The position numbers and the translations under genes were made by a program. Below, piece by piece: positions 44,251 to 54,904 of a DNA stretch of 64,000 nt. The stretch comes from an uncultured Oceanobacter sp. (GTDB taxonomy: Bacteria > Pseudomonadota > Gammaproteobacteria > Pseudomonadales > Oceanobacteraceae). Every line of letters starts with the position of its first letter. The first letter of the stretch is position 1. Where the stretch lies: positions 54,668 to 118,667 of the forward strand of contig CAJXTI010000004.1 of NCBI GenBank assembly GCA_913061185.1. The letters run 5' to 3'. The notes under the pieces were generated by a model, which had not been told where the DNA came from, ran no database searches, and saw only the letters and a program-made list of their open reading frames with translations.

Positions 44251-45705
44251 TTATACCAGACCGGCTGGCGCTTGCTGATGCCAGTCGGTGACTTGTTGGA
44301 ATTGATGGCCGAGGTTGAGCAGGCGGCTTTCGTCAAAGTAGTTGCCAATCAGTTGCAGGCCGACCGGCAGGTTGTCGATCTGGCCACAAGGAATTGACAT
44401 GGCTGGCAGGCCTGCCAGGTTGATGGCGATGGTAAAAATATCTTCGAGGTACATGGCGACGGGATCACTGGTTTTTTCACCGGCTCGAAACGCCGGGCTG
44501 GGGGTGGTCGGGCTCATGATGACGTCGACTTGTTTGAAGGCTTCGACAAAGTCATTTTTGATCAGGCGGCGTACCTGCTGGGCTTTTTTGTAGTAGGCGT
44601 CGTAGAAACCGGCAGACAGGGCATAGGTGCCAACCATGATGCGGCGTTTGACTTCTTCACCAAAACCTTCGCCGCGTGAACGTTTGAACAGGTCGTTGAC
44701 GTCTTGCGGATCTTCGCAGCGATGACCAAAGCGCACACCGTCCATGCGAGACAGGTTGGCGGAACATTCAGACGGTGCAATCACGTAGTACACCGGAATC
44801 GCCAAATGGGTGTTCGGCAGGCTGATTTCTTTGACGGTAGCGCCCAGTTTTTCGTATTCGGCAATGGCGTTGCGTACTTGCTGTTGCATGGCACTGCTGA
44901 GGTCGTCGCGGAAATATTCTTTCGGCAAGCCAATGGTCAGACCGGCAATGCTGTCGTTCAGGTTGGCGGTGTAGTCGGGGACATCTCGCTGCATGGAGGT
45001 GGAATCTTTGGGGTCGAATCCGGCCATCACGTTGAGCATCATGGCGGAGTCTTCGGCTGTTCGGGTAATAGTGCCGCCCTGATCGAGGCTGGAGGCGAAG
45101 GCAATCATGCCCCAGCGGGAAACCCGGCCGTAGGTTGGCTTGATGCCAGTGACGCCACAAAAAGCCGCTGGCTGGCGAATCGAGCCGCCGGTATCGGTGG
45201 CGGTGGCGCCGGGTATCAGGCGGGCAGCGACCGCCGCTGCGGAACCACCGGAAGATCCACCGGGTACGTGTTCCAGATGCCAGGGGTTTTTGACGGCCCC
45301 GAAGAACGAGCTTTCGTTGGATGAGCCCATGGCAAATTCATCCATGTTGAGCTTACCCAGGCTCACTGCGCCCGCGCTGTTGAAGTTGGATACCACCGTG
45401 GCATTGTAGGGAGCAACAAAGTTACCGAGCATTTTGGAGCCGCAGGTGGTCAGCACGCCATCGGTACAAAAAATATCTTTGTGTGCCATGGGAACACCGC
45501 TCCACGGGGTGGCGTTGCCAGCTACACGGGCGGCGTCGGCCGCAGCGGCCTGGGCCAGTGCTTGCTCGGCAGTCACGGTAATAAAGCTGTTATAACGGCT
45601 GTCCAGCTGGTGAATGCGATCCAGATAAGCCTGGGTGACTTCGACGCTGGAATATTCGCCTGCGGCCAGGTCGCGGGAAATCTGGGCGATGGTTTTGTTG
45701 TGCAT
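44251..45705 (-). CDS. gatA: Aspartyl/glutamyl-tRNA amidotransferase subunit A
   Basis: A 484-residue amidase that frees ammonia from glutamine. The Ser-cisSer-Lys triad is visible: Lys in [12 protein letters not shown], the Ser pair in [14 protein letters not shown] and [19 protein letters not shown]. The [16 protein letters not shown] loop is conserved. Translation begins at 45705 with an AGGAC Shine-Dalgarno; two more copies of that site precede it in a 12-base tandem repeat. The 117-base gap from gatC is longer than usual. Confidence 0.97.
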   Translation of the reverse strand: MHNKTIAQISRDLAAGEYSSVEVTQAYLDRIHQLDSRYNSFITVTAEQALAQAAAADAARVAGNATPWSGVPMAHKDIFCTDGVLTTCGSKMLGNFVAPYNATVVSNFNSAGAVSLGKLNMDEFAMGSSNESSFFGAVKNPWHLEHVPGGSSGGSAAAVAARLIPGATATDTGGSIRQPAAFCGVTGIKPTYGRVSRWGMIAFASSLDQGGTITRTAEDSAMMLNVMAGFDPKDSTSMQRDVPDYTANLNDSIAGLTIGLPKEYFRDDLSSAMQQQVRNAIAEYEKLGATVKEISLPNTHLAIPVYYVIAPSECSANLSRMDGVRFGHRCEDPQDVNDLFKRSRGEGFGEEVKRRIMVGTYALSAGFYDAYYKKAQQVRRLIKNDFVEAFKQVDVIMSPTTPSPAFRAGEKTSDPVAMYLEDIFTIAINLAGLPAMSIPCGQIDNLPVGLQLIGNYFDESRLLNLGHQFQQVTDWHQQAPAGLV

Positions 45706-45714
45706 GGGGTCTTT

Positions 45715-45750
45715 GTCCTGTAAATCGTCCTGTGAACCGTCCTGTGACGC
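45715..45750 (-). repeat. Three 12-bp tandem units, each with a Shine-Dalgarno-like core, before gatA
   Basis: On the plus strand the units are GTCCTGTAAATC, GTCCTGTGAACC and GTCCTGTGACGC. On the gatA sense strand each supplies ACAGGAC. The nearest is about ten bases from the start codon and is the working ribosome-binding site; the others are 12 and 24 bases further off. Confidence 0.75.
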
Positions 45751-45822
45751 TGATCCAGATGTGGAACGTGCCTGAAAACGATCCGGCTATTCAAAAAGGC
45801 CGGACGGGATTATGTGCTGCGC

Positions 45823-46110
45823 TTATTCGACCACACGGGGTACGAGGTAATGGCCACGTTCTGTGGCCGGAGCAATCTGCTGGAAATGCTCGCGCTGGTT
45901 TTCTTCGGTTACCTGGTCGGTGCGCAGACGCTGCACCGCATCGAGCGGGTGGGCCATGGGGGCAACATTGCTGGTATCGACAGTGGCTAGCTGGTCGACC
46001 AGGCCCAGTATGTTGCTGAGGTTCTTCTGGTATTCGGCGATTTGGGCGTCATCAATTTGCAAACGGCACAATTCGGCAATATTGCGCACTTGATCTTGTT
46101 CCAGAGCCAT
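45823..46110 (-). CDS. gatC: Aspartyl/glutamyl-tRNA amidotransferase subunit C
   Basis: A 95-residue small subunit that wraps around and stabilises GatA-GatB. It begins MALEQDQVRNIAELCRLQI and has the conserved LVDQLATVDTSNVAPMAHPL segment. The start at 46110 has GGAGAAG nine bases upstream. First gene of gatCAB, divergent from mreB. Confidence 0.95.
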   Translation of the reverse strand: MALEQDQVRNIAELCRLQIDDAQIAEYQKNLSNILGLVDQLATVDTSNVAPMAHPLDAVQRLRTDQVTEENQREHFQQIAPATERGHYLVPRVVE

Positions 46111-46167
46111 ACAGCTTCTCCAGTATCTCTGTCTATTTAAAACGCTCGAGACTAGCACAAATGCGCC

Positions 46168-46196
46168 TTGCTCTAAATCCCTGCCATTGCTAGAGT
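46168..46196 (+). promoter_or_regulatory. Probable mreB promoter
   Basis: TTGCTC, a 17-base spacer and TAGAGT (46191-46196) lie 42 bases before the mreB start, in the gatC-mreB divergent gap. Confidence 0.5.
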
Positions 46197-46199
46197 TAG

Positions 46200-47276
<1,077 letters not shown>

Positions 47277-47291
47277 TTCGGGTAAAAAGAT

Positions 47292-47338
47292 TACTCCGTC
47301 ACCTGCTCAGGCGGGCGGAGTGTTCTTGTCCTTTTTTA
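47292..47338 (+). terminator. Hairpin with T-run between mreB and mreC
   Basis: ACTCCGTCACCTG pairs imperfectly with CAGGCGGGCGGAGT around a short loop, followed by TTCTTGTCCTTTTTT. It probably attenuates read-through so that MreB exceeds MreC and MreD. Confidence 0.55.
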
Positions 47339-47395
47339 TTACTTTTACAGATTGCCTAGTCGTTCGGGAGTCGGGTTATCAGACCGCAATTTCAG

Positions 47396-48241
47396 ATGCC
47401 CCCGTATCAGGGCCAACGCACCTTGTTGGTCTGCTTGCTAGCGCTTGCCCTGATGTGGGCGGATCAACGCTATGCCGTATTCCAGTCTTTGCGTTATGTC
47501 GCCGGATACGCCCTGTATCCTGCCCAACAGCTCGCTATCCTGCCGTCTTCGCTGGCCAACTGGATGGACGAGTCCACCACTTCGCGGCGGGATCTGCTGG
47601 ATCAGAACAAGCAGCTTTCTGCACGTAATCTGGTGCTTGAATTAAAAGCCCAACGGCTTGCCTCGCTGGAAGCGGAGAACATTGAGCTGCGGGAGTTGCT
47701 CAGTGCCTCTGAACAGGTCGACGACAAGGTGCTGGTGACCACGGTGATGGCCGTGGATCCTGATCCCTATACCCAGCAAATCCTGATTAACAAGGGCGGC
47801 GATGACGGCGTCTTTATTGGCCAGCCGGTACTGGATGCCTATGGTCTGTTGGGGCAGGTAGTGGATGTGCTTCCTCATACGTCTCGCGTGATGATGATTG
47901 CCGATTCCAACCATGCCATTCCGGTGCAAATCAATCGTAACGGTGTCCGTGCAATAGCGACGGGTACCGGTGCGCTGGATCGGCTTGAGCTGATTTATGT
48001 GCCTAATACCGCAGATATCAAAGTGGGAGATTTGCTGGTCAGCTCCGGTCTTGGAGGTCGTTACCCCCGTGGTTATCCGGTTGCGACGGTAGAGCAAGTG
48101 GAGCATCAGGCTGGGCAGTTGTTTGCCAGTGTGACCGCTACTCCGAGTGCCCGGATGGATCGTAGTCGATTATTGCTCCTGGTGTTCAGCCAGGGAGCGG
48201 GCAAGGTGCCTTCGGACGAATTGTGGAGGAATGACCGGTGA
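47396..48241 (+). CDS. mreC: Rod shape-determining protein MreC
   Basis: A 281-residue bitopic protein. One helix (LLVCLLALALMWADQRY, about 10-27), a coiled coil (about 62-98, LLDQNKQLSARNLVLELK) and the periplasmic beta domain (INKGGDDGVFIGQPVLDAYGLLGQV) follow the usual layout. The protein links MreB to the elongation machinery. The ATG at 47396 has a poor Shine-Dalgarno and the cytoplasmic tail is short; an unrecognised start just upstream is possible. Its stop overlaps mreD by four bases. Confidence 0.93.
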   Translation: MPPYQGQRTLLVCLLALALMWADQRYAVFQSLRYVAGYALYPAQQLAILPSSLANWMDESTTSRRDLLDQNKQLSARNLVLELKAQRLASLEAENIELRELLSASEQVDDKVLVTTVMAVDPDPYTQQILINKGGDDGVFIGQPVLDAYGLLGQVVDVLPHTSRVMMIADSNHAIPVQINRNGVRAIATGTGALDRLELIYVPNTADIKVGDLLVSSGLGGRYPRGYPVATVEQVEHQAGQLFASVTATPSARMDRSRLLLLVFSQGAGKVPSDELWRNDR

Positions 48242-48717
48242 CGTCTATTCAGTCGTTTGTTATCGGTATGCTTTCGCTGTTTCTGGGGTTTGTGCTGGAG
48301 CACCTGCCGCTGCCGGATTTGCTGAGCTGGTTCCAGCCGTTGTGGATACTGGTGATTATCACCTTGCTGGTGTTTCAGTCCCCGCAAACGTTTGGTTTGT
48401 GGCTGGCAATTCCTGCCGGACTAATGATGGATGCCGAGCAGGGAGCCTTGTTGGGAACCCACGTCTTCACCTTGTCGATTCATATTTTTCTGGTGCAGTT
48501 TTTTTTCCGCCGCATAGAAGTTTTTAACCTGTTCCAGCAAATGGCGGTGGTGTTGGTGCTGGCGTTGTTGCATCAGCTGCTCAGTTTCTGGCTGGCGCAA
48601 GTGATGCTCGATTTCCCGCACCCGGTGAATATGTGGGGGCCTGCCTTCAGTTCGATGTTTGTCTGGCCCTGGGTCTTTGCCCTGACACGACTGACCTTGC
48701 GGCGGATTTCGGCATGA
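48238..48717 (+). CDS. mreD: Rod shape-determining protein MreD
   Basis: A 159-residue polytopic protein with five or six helices. It starts with GTG 48238 behind GGAGG and overlaps mreC (GTGA). The pattern WILVIITLLVFQSPQTFGLWLAIPAGLMMDAEQGALLGTH, seen in part, matches MreD, where the LG..D....GLLG core is conserved. It completes the MreBCD complex. Coupled to maf by ATGA. Confidence 0.93.
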   Translation: MTSIQSFVIGMLSLFLGFVLEHLPLPDLLSWFQPLWILVIITLLVFQSPQTFGLWLAIPAGLMMDAEQGALLGTHVFTLSIHIFLVQFFFRRIEVFNLFQQMAVVLVLALLHQLLSFWLAQVMLDFPHPVNMWGPAFSSMFVWPWVFALTRLTLRRISA

Positions 48718-49286
48718 TAGTACTGGCTTCGGCTTCTCCGCGCCGTCAGGAATTACTGCGCCAGATCGGTGTGCCGCATCGGGTAGCGCCAGCAAATATT
48801 GATGAAACCCCTGTTGCCAATGAAGATCCCAGTGAGTACGTCGTGCGGATGGCGGAGACGAAAGCCCGTGCCGTCGCCGCGCAGTTGGATGCGGTGGCGA
48901 CAGTGCTGGCTGCCGATACCAGTGTGATTATGGACGGGTGTATTCTGGGCAAACCGGAAAATCCTGAGCATCATCGCGCCATGCTGCAGCAGCTGTCGGG
49001 TAATACCCAGCAGGTGTTGTCGGCGATTGCGGTGGTGAGCGGCTCGCGCTGCGATACTCAGGTGGTGATGACCCATGTGACGTTTCGCCAATTGGATGAC
49101 GGGCTGATCAGTCGGTATCTTGCCTGCGGGGAAGGTGATGACAAGGCCGGTGGCTATGGCATTCAGGGCAAAGGAGCGGTTCTGGTGGCTTCCATCCATG
49201 GCAGTTACAGCAATGTGGTGGGCCTGCCGCTGGCAGAAACAGCCCTCTTGCTTGAACAACATGGCATATCATACTGGCAGTCTTGA
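48714..49286 (+). CDS. maf: Maf-family nucleoside triphosphate pyrophosphatase
   Basis: A 190-residue house-cleaning enzyme that hydrolyses non-standard or modified nucleotides such as dTTP/UTP or m7GTP. The signature SASPRRQELLRQIGVPH opens the protein; ADTSVIMDGCILGKPENPEHH and GGYGIQGKGAVLVASIHGSYSNVVGLPL follow. Asp in LAADTSV is the catalytic base. The position after mreD is typical of the YhdE (dTTPase) paralogue. ATG 48714 overlaps the mreD stop. Confidence 0.93.
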   Translation: MIVLASASPRRQELLRQIGVPHRVAPANIDETPVANEDPSEYVVRMAETKARAVAAQLDAVATVLAADTSVIMDGCILGKPENPEHHRAMLQQLSGNTQQVLSAIAVVSGSRCDTQVVMTHVTFRQLDDGLISRYLACGEGDDKAGGYGIQGKGAVLVASIHGSYSNVVGLPLAETALLLEQHGISYWQS

Positions 49287-49385
49287 CGAGCGTGCCGCGA
49301 ATGGCAGCCTGACGGCCCTGGAGTCCGGCTGACCTTGGTTTGCTGCGCCATTAGTGACCCGCCAATACAATAAAAGGATCCGGTA

Positions 49386-50837
49386 ATGAACGCAGAAATC
49401 TTGATGAATATTACACCCACCGAGACACGGGTTGCGGTGGTGGAAAACGGTGTGTTGCAGGAGATTGTCATTGAGCGCACCAATCACCGCGGCCTGGTCG
49501 GCAATATCTACAAGGGGAAGGTGGTTCGGGTGTTGCCGGGTATGCAGGCTGCGTTTGTGAATATTGGCCTCGAGCGGGCGGCGTTTATTCATGCTGCGGA
49601 GCTGGGTCATCCGGATAGCCAGACGCCGATCAACCAGTTATTACACGAAGGCCAGTCACTGGTGGTTCAGGTGACCAAAGACCCTATCGGCACCAAGGGT
49701 GCGCGGCTGACCACTCAACTGACCATTCCATCCCGTTATCTGGTGTATATGCCCGGCGCGGATCATGTGGGTGTTTCCCAACGCATTGATGACGGTGGCG
49801 AACGCGATCGTCTCAAACAGATGGTGCAGGATTGCATGGAAGCAGAAGGCCTGACCGGAGAGGCCGGGTTTATTTTGCGTACGGCGGCGGAAGGGGTGGG
49901 CGAAGAAGAAATACTGGCTGACACCCGTTATTTGCGCCGCTTGTGGCGCAAGCTGGAAGAACGCATCAGCGAGTACTCGTCTCCGGCAGTGGTCTACGAT
50001 GAGCTACCCTTGTATCTGCGCACCTTGCGAGACTACGCGCGCCCGGAAGTGGACAAGATTCTGGTGGATTCTCGCGAGACCTTTGAAAAAATCCTGCAGT
50101 TTTCTCAGCAATATGTGCCGGAAATTGAAGATCACCTGAACTACTACGCCGGGCCTAGACCGGTGTTTGAATTGTACAGCGTTGAAGATGAAATCCAGCG
50201 CGCACTGGAACGCAAGGTGCCGCTCAAGAGTGGTGGCTATCTGGTCATCGACCAAACTGAAGCCATGACCACCATTGACGTCAACACCGGTGGTTTTGTT
50301 GGCAGACGTAACCTTGAAGAAACCATCTACAAGACCAACCTGGAAGCCGCCAACGCCATTGGGCGACAGCTGCGGCTGCGTAATCTGGGTGGCATTATTA
50401 TTCTCGATTTTATCGACATGACTGATCCAGAACATCAGCGGCAGGTATTGCGGATGCTGGAAAAGGCACTGGAAAAAGACCACGCTAAAACCAAGATCAG
50501 TGGTGTGTCGGAGCTGGGTCTGGTGGAGATGACCCGCAAGCGTATCCGTGAAAGTCTCGAACAGATGCTGATGGAACCGTGCAAGGCCTGTGATGGCCGA
50601 GGCTCGGTAAAAACGCCCGAGACGGTGTGCTACGAAATTTTTCGGGAAATCTTGCGGGAAGACCGTGCCTATGGTGCCGGAACCTATCTGGTACTGGCCA
50701 GCCAGCCAGTACTTGACCGGTTGCAAGACGAAGACAGCGACGGGCTGGCAGATTTGGAAGCATTTATTGGCAAAACCATTAAACTGCAGGTCGAATCCCT
50801 GTACGCACAGGATTACTACGACATCATTTTGCAATAA
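49386..50837 (+). CDS. rng: Ribonuclease G
   Basis: A 483-residue endoribonuclease that matures the 5' end of 16S rRNA and degrades mRNAs. It has an S1-like domain (GNIYKGKVVRVLPGMQAAFVN, about 35-125), the DNase I-like catalytic region with DQTEAMTTIDVNTGGFVG and LRNLGGIIILDFIDM (two metal-binding Asp residues), and the zinc-link MEPCKACDGRGS. It lacks the long RNase E C-terminal scaffold, so the name rng is clear. Length is close to E. coli RNase G (489). Confidence 0.96.
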   Translation: MNAEILMNITPTETRVAVVENGVLQEIVIERTNHRGLVGNIYKGKVVRVLPGMQAAFVNIGLERAAFIHAAELGHPDSQTPINQLLHEGQSLVVQVTKDPIGTKGARLTTQLTIPSRYLVYMPGADHVGVSQRIDDGGERDRLKQMVQDCMEAEGLTGEAGFILRTAAEGVGEEEILADTRYLRRLWRKLEERISEYSSPAVVYDELPLYLRTLRDYARPEVDKILVDSRETFEKILQFSQQYVPEIEDHLNYYAGPRPVFELYSVEDEIQRALERKVPLKSGGYLVIDQTEAMTTIDVNTGGFVGRRNLEETIYKTNLEAANAIGRQLRLRNLGGIIILDFIDMTDPEHQRQVLRMLEKALEKDHAKTKISGVSELGLVEMTRKRIRESLEQMLMEPCKACDGRGSVKTPETVCYEIFREILREDRAYGAGTYLVLASQPVLDRLQDEDSDGLADLEAFIGKTIKLQVESLYAQDYYDIILQ

Positions 50838-50857
50838 CTTTTTCAATAGGAATCGGC

Positions 50858-53800
50858 ATGAGGTTTCTCGGTGCCTGCTGGACGCAGCTCTGGATAACAC
50901 TGGTTGTTGGACTGGTGATGACGGCGCTCTATACCAGCGCCGGGCGCCAGTTAATCCCGCTGGTGGAGACCTGGCAGCCGGATCTGGAGCAGCAGCTTGC
51001 CCGGCAGCTCGGCCAGCCTGTCACCATTGGCCAGATGGAAGGCGACTGGCGTTATTTATCGCCGATTCTGCGGCTGCGTGACATCACCGTGGGCGTGGCA
51101 CCAGATCAAGTGTACTTGCAGCGCGTCGAGCTAGAGCTGGACGTCAGCGCCAGCGCGTTTTATCAGCTCCCGGTGTTCAAGCGTATCGAAGTCGAAGGGC
51201 TGGAACTATCGTTACGGCGCCATCAACAGCAGTGGTTTATTGGCCAGAACTGGATGCTGCCATGGCAAGAAGGCGACTCTGGCGACGTTGCAGAGCCTCC
51301 AGACTCAAGCCAGCCCCAGACGCTTGGCCCTCGCCAGCCGGAACAACGGCCGCTGTGGGCAAGGTTGCTGGAATTACAGCAGCGGATGGAAATCACCGAC
51401 TCTCATATTCAGGTGCTCAACGACAATGGCAAAACCGATCGTTTACTGATCAAACAGCTGTTGTGGCGTCATCAGGGGGGCAGCCAATCCATACGTGGCA
51501 ATCTGGCTTGGGGGCGAGAGCAGCTGGCCGATATCTCGCTGAATGCCGTATTGGATGGCCAGATCTGGCCCTGGAGCGAGCAGAGCGGGGAGGTGTTCGC
51601 CTACGTTGAGCCACAAAGCTGGACACGCTGGATTCCAGATGATCTGCCACTGGGGCTGACATTTGACAATCTCGATGCGGGTGCCGAAATCTGGTTGAAA
51701 ATCCGTAAGGGCGACCTGTATCAGGTCTACGCCGATCTTAATCTTGAACAGCTGGATCTGACCACTCGCGAGCAGCCGCTGAGTCTGACCGAAGGCCGCA
51801 TCCAGCTGGGCGGCGAACATAATGGCGATGACTGGCATATGCGCATCATGCCTGCGCTGGGTGACACGATCCCTTTTCATGACTTTACCATCAGTGCCAT
51901 CAGCCTGCCGGATCAGCGTGGCTGGCAACTGGGGTTAGCGCAGCTGGAGATCAATCAGGCGCTTGACTATCTGTTAGGGCATGGCCTGCTGCCGGATCCT
52001 TTTGATCGCTATCTGAGTCATATCCAGCCTGGCGGTCAGGCGCAGGATGTTCGTATCTCCTTTTTGCCAGGGGCAACCGACACGGTGGATGTACGGGCGG
52101 ATTTACGTGGTGTGCACGGCACTACCTATAAGGGCATTCCCGGAGTACAGGGCCTGAATGGCCAGTTGCATTTGCAGCCTCGGATTGGGCGTATCAACTT
52201 CAAGGACCAGGCAGTAACGGTCGATTTACAAGGCGTTTATCAGCAACCGTGGCAGATGGATGCGGTTTCTGGTGCGTTGCATTGGCGTATCCAGCCGGAC
52301 GAATCCCGTATCTGGCTCACTGACATGCGGGGACGCTGGCAACACTTGCAGTTGCGCAGTGAACTGTCCATGACCTTGCCATCCCGCGCTTCGGGGCGGG
52401 ACAGCAGTTTCAGCTTGTTGCTGGGATTACCCGCTGCCAGTATGGCGGATCGTAGTCGCTTGCTGCCTGATTTGCTGGAGCCCGAAGTCCGACAGTGGCT
52501 GGATACCGCCTTGTTGGCGGGTTCTTTCTCCAATGGCGCCTTTTTACTGAATGGTGTGCTGGAAGAAGGTCGCCCAAACAACAGCCTGACCACTCAGCTG
52601 TACATGGATATCAAACAAGGCGAACTGGAATACCTCAAAGGCTGGCCGTTGATGCGTAACGTGACGGGCCGGATTTTACTGGATACACCGTCGGTGGATG
52701 CCTGGGTCGATGGCGCTGATACGCTGGGTGGACATATCGCTCCGCAAGGCGGCCACATCCGTTTACGTAACACGCCGGATAAGCCAACCCGCTTGTTTAT
52801 CGATGGTCAGCTGACTGGAGAAAGTGGCGAAGCGCTGCGCTATTTTACTGAAACGCCGTTGCAAGATATGGTCGGTCATGCTTTTGACCACTGGCAAGGA
52901 CAGGGCAGCCTGAACGCCAAGATGAGTCTGGAAATGGCATTGGGCAGCTCTGATGATAATCCGCTGGTGCGTATTGCCGCGCAGCTGGACAATAACCGGC
53001 TGCGTCTGGATGACCTGAATCTGGATATCTCGTCGTTGACTGGCTCGCTGATTTACGATTCGGTCGCCGGTTTATCATCGACGGATCTGCAGGGTGAGGT
53101 AATGGGCGGCAAGGTGACTGCGGTGATGACATCCACCACGATGGCCAACGGTTTCACCACCCGTCTCCGTGCAGATGGTCGGGCGACACTGGCTGCATTC
53201 AAGCAATGGATGCCGATGTTTTTGCTCGATCCGATATCCGGTGAATTGGGCTACCGGGCGACACTGGATCTGAATACCGTCTCCAGTGATGTACGTTTTA
53301 CCCTGGATACGACACTGGATGGCACCCGGATTGATTATCCGGCCCCACTAGGCAAAGCGGCAGACGACGCGACACATCCCTTGCATATCACCGTTCGGCC
53401 TGGCCGCGAAACCCGCATCACTATGAACTATGACGACCGTATTCGTGGTGTGTTTGCACTGGATAATCAGGGGCTCAATCGTGGTCAGGTGTACCTGGGT
53501 AACAGCGAACCATTTTTGCCCAGCGACGCCGGGGTCGAGATTCGTGGCCAACTTGATACGCCAGTCAAGGCCGAAGAATGGTGGGCCATGTGGTTACGAC
53601 TGCAGCCGTTGGTTGCCGCCGAAACAAGCGCGAACATCAAGTCAGGTAGCGCCACAGTAACAGGTACTGGCAGTAGCGGAGCCACTACCGCTAATCCGTT
53701 ACGACTGGTGGATCTGACCTTTACCCGGCTCGATGCCTGGACACTGGCAACCGGGCAGACCCATGTGGTGGCAGGTCAGAACTGGGGTGAGTGGCAAACA

Positions 53801-54904
53801 CATATTGATAGTGATCTGATCAGCGGTGATGTGGTGCTGGGTGCCGGTTCAGAACCCGTGGCCATCGCGCTGGATTATCTGCATTTGCCGCAAACCGATG
53901 AGGTCGTTGAAGAGCCCGATGCCCGAGGATTATTATTGGGCGAAACCCCAGCCAATAAGCAGCTGGAAACAGTGCTTGCCAACGATGCACTGAAGGATCT
54001 GGTGCCCGCCGAGCTATTACCAATGGATATTAATATTGCTGAATTTATTGTCGGCAGTCGTAATTTTGGCCGTTGGTCATTGAGTAGTCGAGCCGTGGAA
54101 AATGGGCTGGCACTGACAATAAACGATAGTGATATGAAGGGGTTGCATTTCAGCGGTGATATTCGCTGGTTGTTGGAAAATGATGGTCATCACACCTATA
54201 TCGATAGGCTGCAAGTGCGCGGCAAGGATCTCGGCAAGGTTCAAAAAGCCTTCCGTCAGGAACCCATTATTGAAGGCAAGGAGTTGTCATCGTCGATGAG
54301 TTTGAGTTGGCGGGGTTCTCCATTGGCATTTAACCCCATGAGCTTGAATGGTCTGGCGACCTTGCGAATTAATGATGGCGTTTGGAAAACCGAAGGCACC
54401 GGGGCACTCAAGGCGTTTGGTATCCTGAACTTCAATTCCATCACCCGTCGATTACAGTTGGATTTTACCGATCTGTATCAGTCTGGACTGGCGTTTGATG
54501 TGATGAAAGCCAAAGCCAGTATTCTGCAGGGTAAATTGACCTTTTCCGAGCCACTGGTGGTGGATGGCCCTGGGGCCAAATTTCTGATGTCTGGCAGTAC
54601 CGATCTGGTCGCCGAGACGCTGGATATGAAACTGGCGGTGACTTTTCCCGTAACCGGCTCTTTGCCACTGGTGGCCATCTTGGCGGGTTTTGCCGCGCCA
54701 GTTGCCGGGGCGATTTATGTTACGGAAAAGCTGATTGGTGATGAACTGGAAAAGTTTACCAGCGCCAGTTATGACGTTACCGGGCGCTGGAGCGCACCTA
54801 AAATGCAAATTCGCCAGGCTTTTGATAATGAAGTCGATGGCAAGAAAAGCCGCAGTTTCAAACAGCGTTTTCTGAGTATTTTTGGACTGGAGGAATCCCG
54901 ATGA
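50858..54904 (+). CDS. yhdP: YhdP, AsmA-like envelope protein
   Basis: A 1348-residue protein with one N-terminal membrane helix (about 8-28, LWITLVVGLVMTALYTSAG) and a long beta-rich periplasmic body. AsmA-family features appear at both ends: ISDSHIQVLNDNGKT near 175 and the C-terminal domain DLYQSGLAFDVMKAKASILQGKL with GKLTFSEPLVVDGPGAKFLMSG. YhdP, TamB and YdbH together carry phospholipids to the outer membrane. The gene order rng-yhdP-nit is conserved. It overlaps nit by four bases (ATGA). Confidence 0.93.
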   Translation: MRFLGACWTQLWITLVVGLVMTALYTSAGRQLIPLVETWQPDLEQQLARQLGQPVTIGQMEGDWRYLSPILRLRDITVGVAPDQVYLQRVELELDVSASAFYQLPVFKRIEVEGLELSLRRHQQQWFIGQNWMLPWQEGDSGDVAEPPDSSQPQTLGPRQPEQRPLWARLLELQQRMEITDSHIQVLNDNGKTDRLLIKQLLWRHQGGSQSIRGNLAWGREQLADISLNAVLDGQIWPWSEQSGEVFAYVEPQSWTRWIPDDLPLGLTFDNLDAGAEIWLKIRKGDLYQVYADLNLEQLDLTTREQPLSLTEGRIQLGGEHNGDDWHMRIMPALGDTIPFHDFTISAISLPDQRGWQLGLAQLEINQALDYLLGHGLLPDPFDRYLSHIQPGGQAQDVRISFLPGATDTVDVRADLRGVHGTTYKGIPGVQGLNGQLHLQPRIGRINFKDQAVTVDLQGVYQQPWQMDAVSGALHWRIQPDESRIWLTDMRGRWQHLQLRSELSMTLPSRASGRDSSFSLLLGLPAASMADRSRLLPDLLEPEVRQWLDTALLAGSFSNGAFLLNGVLEEGRPNNSLTTQLYMDIKQGELEYLKGWPLMRNVTGRILLDTPSVDAWVDGADTLGGHIAPQGGHIRLRNTPDKPTRLFIDGQLTGESGEALRYFTETPLQDMVGHAFDHWQGQGSLNAKMSLEMALGSSDDNPLVRIAAQLDNNRLRLDDLNLDISSLTGSLIYDSVAGLSSTDLQGEVMGGKVTAVMTSTTMANGFTTRLRADGRATLAAFKQWMPMFLLDPISGELGYRATLDLNTVSSDVRFTLDTTLDGTRIDYPAPLGKAADDATHPLHITVRPGRETRITMNYDDRIRGVFALDNQGLNRGQVYLGNSEPFLPSDAGVEIRGQLDTPVKAEEWWAMWLRLQPLVAAETSANIKSGSATVTGTGSSGATTANPLRLVDLTFTRLDAWTLATGQTHVVAGQNWGEWQTHIDSDLISGDVVLGAGSEPVAIALDYLHLPQTDEVVEEPDARGLLLGETPANKQLETVLANDALKDLVPAELLPMDINIAEFIVGSRNFGRWSLSSRAVENGLALTINDSDMKGLHFSGDIRWLLENDGHHTYIDRLQVRGKDLGKVQKAFRQEPIIEGKELSSSMSLSWRGSPLAFNPMSLNGLATLRINDGVWKTEGTGALKAFGILNFNSITRRLQLDFTDLYQSGLAFDVMKAKASILQGKLTFSEPLVVDGPGAKFLMSGSTDLVAETLDMKLAVTFPVTGSLPLVAILAGFAAPVAGAIYVTEKLIGDELEKFTSASYDVTGRWSAPKMQIRQAFDNEVDGKKSRSFKQRFLSIFGLEESR

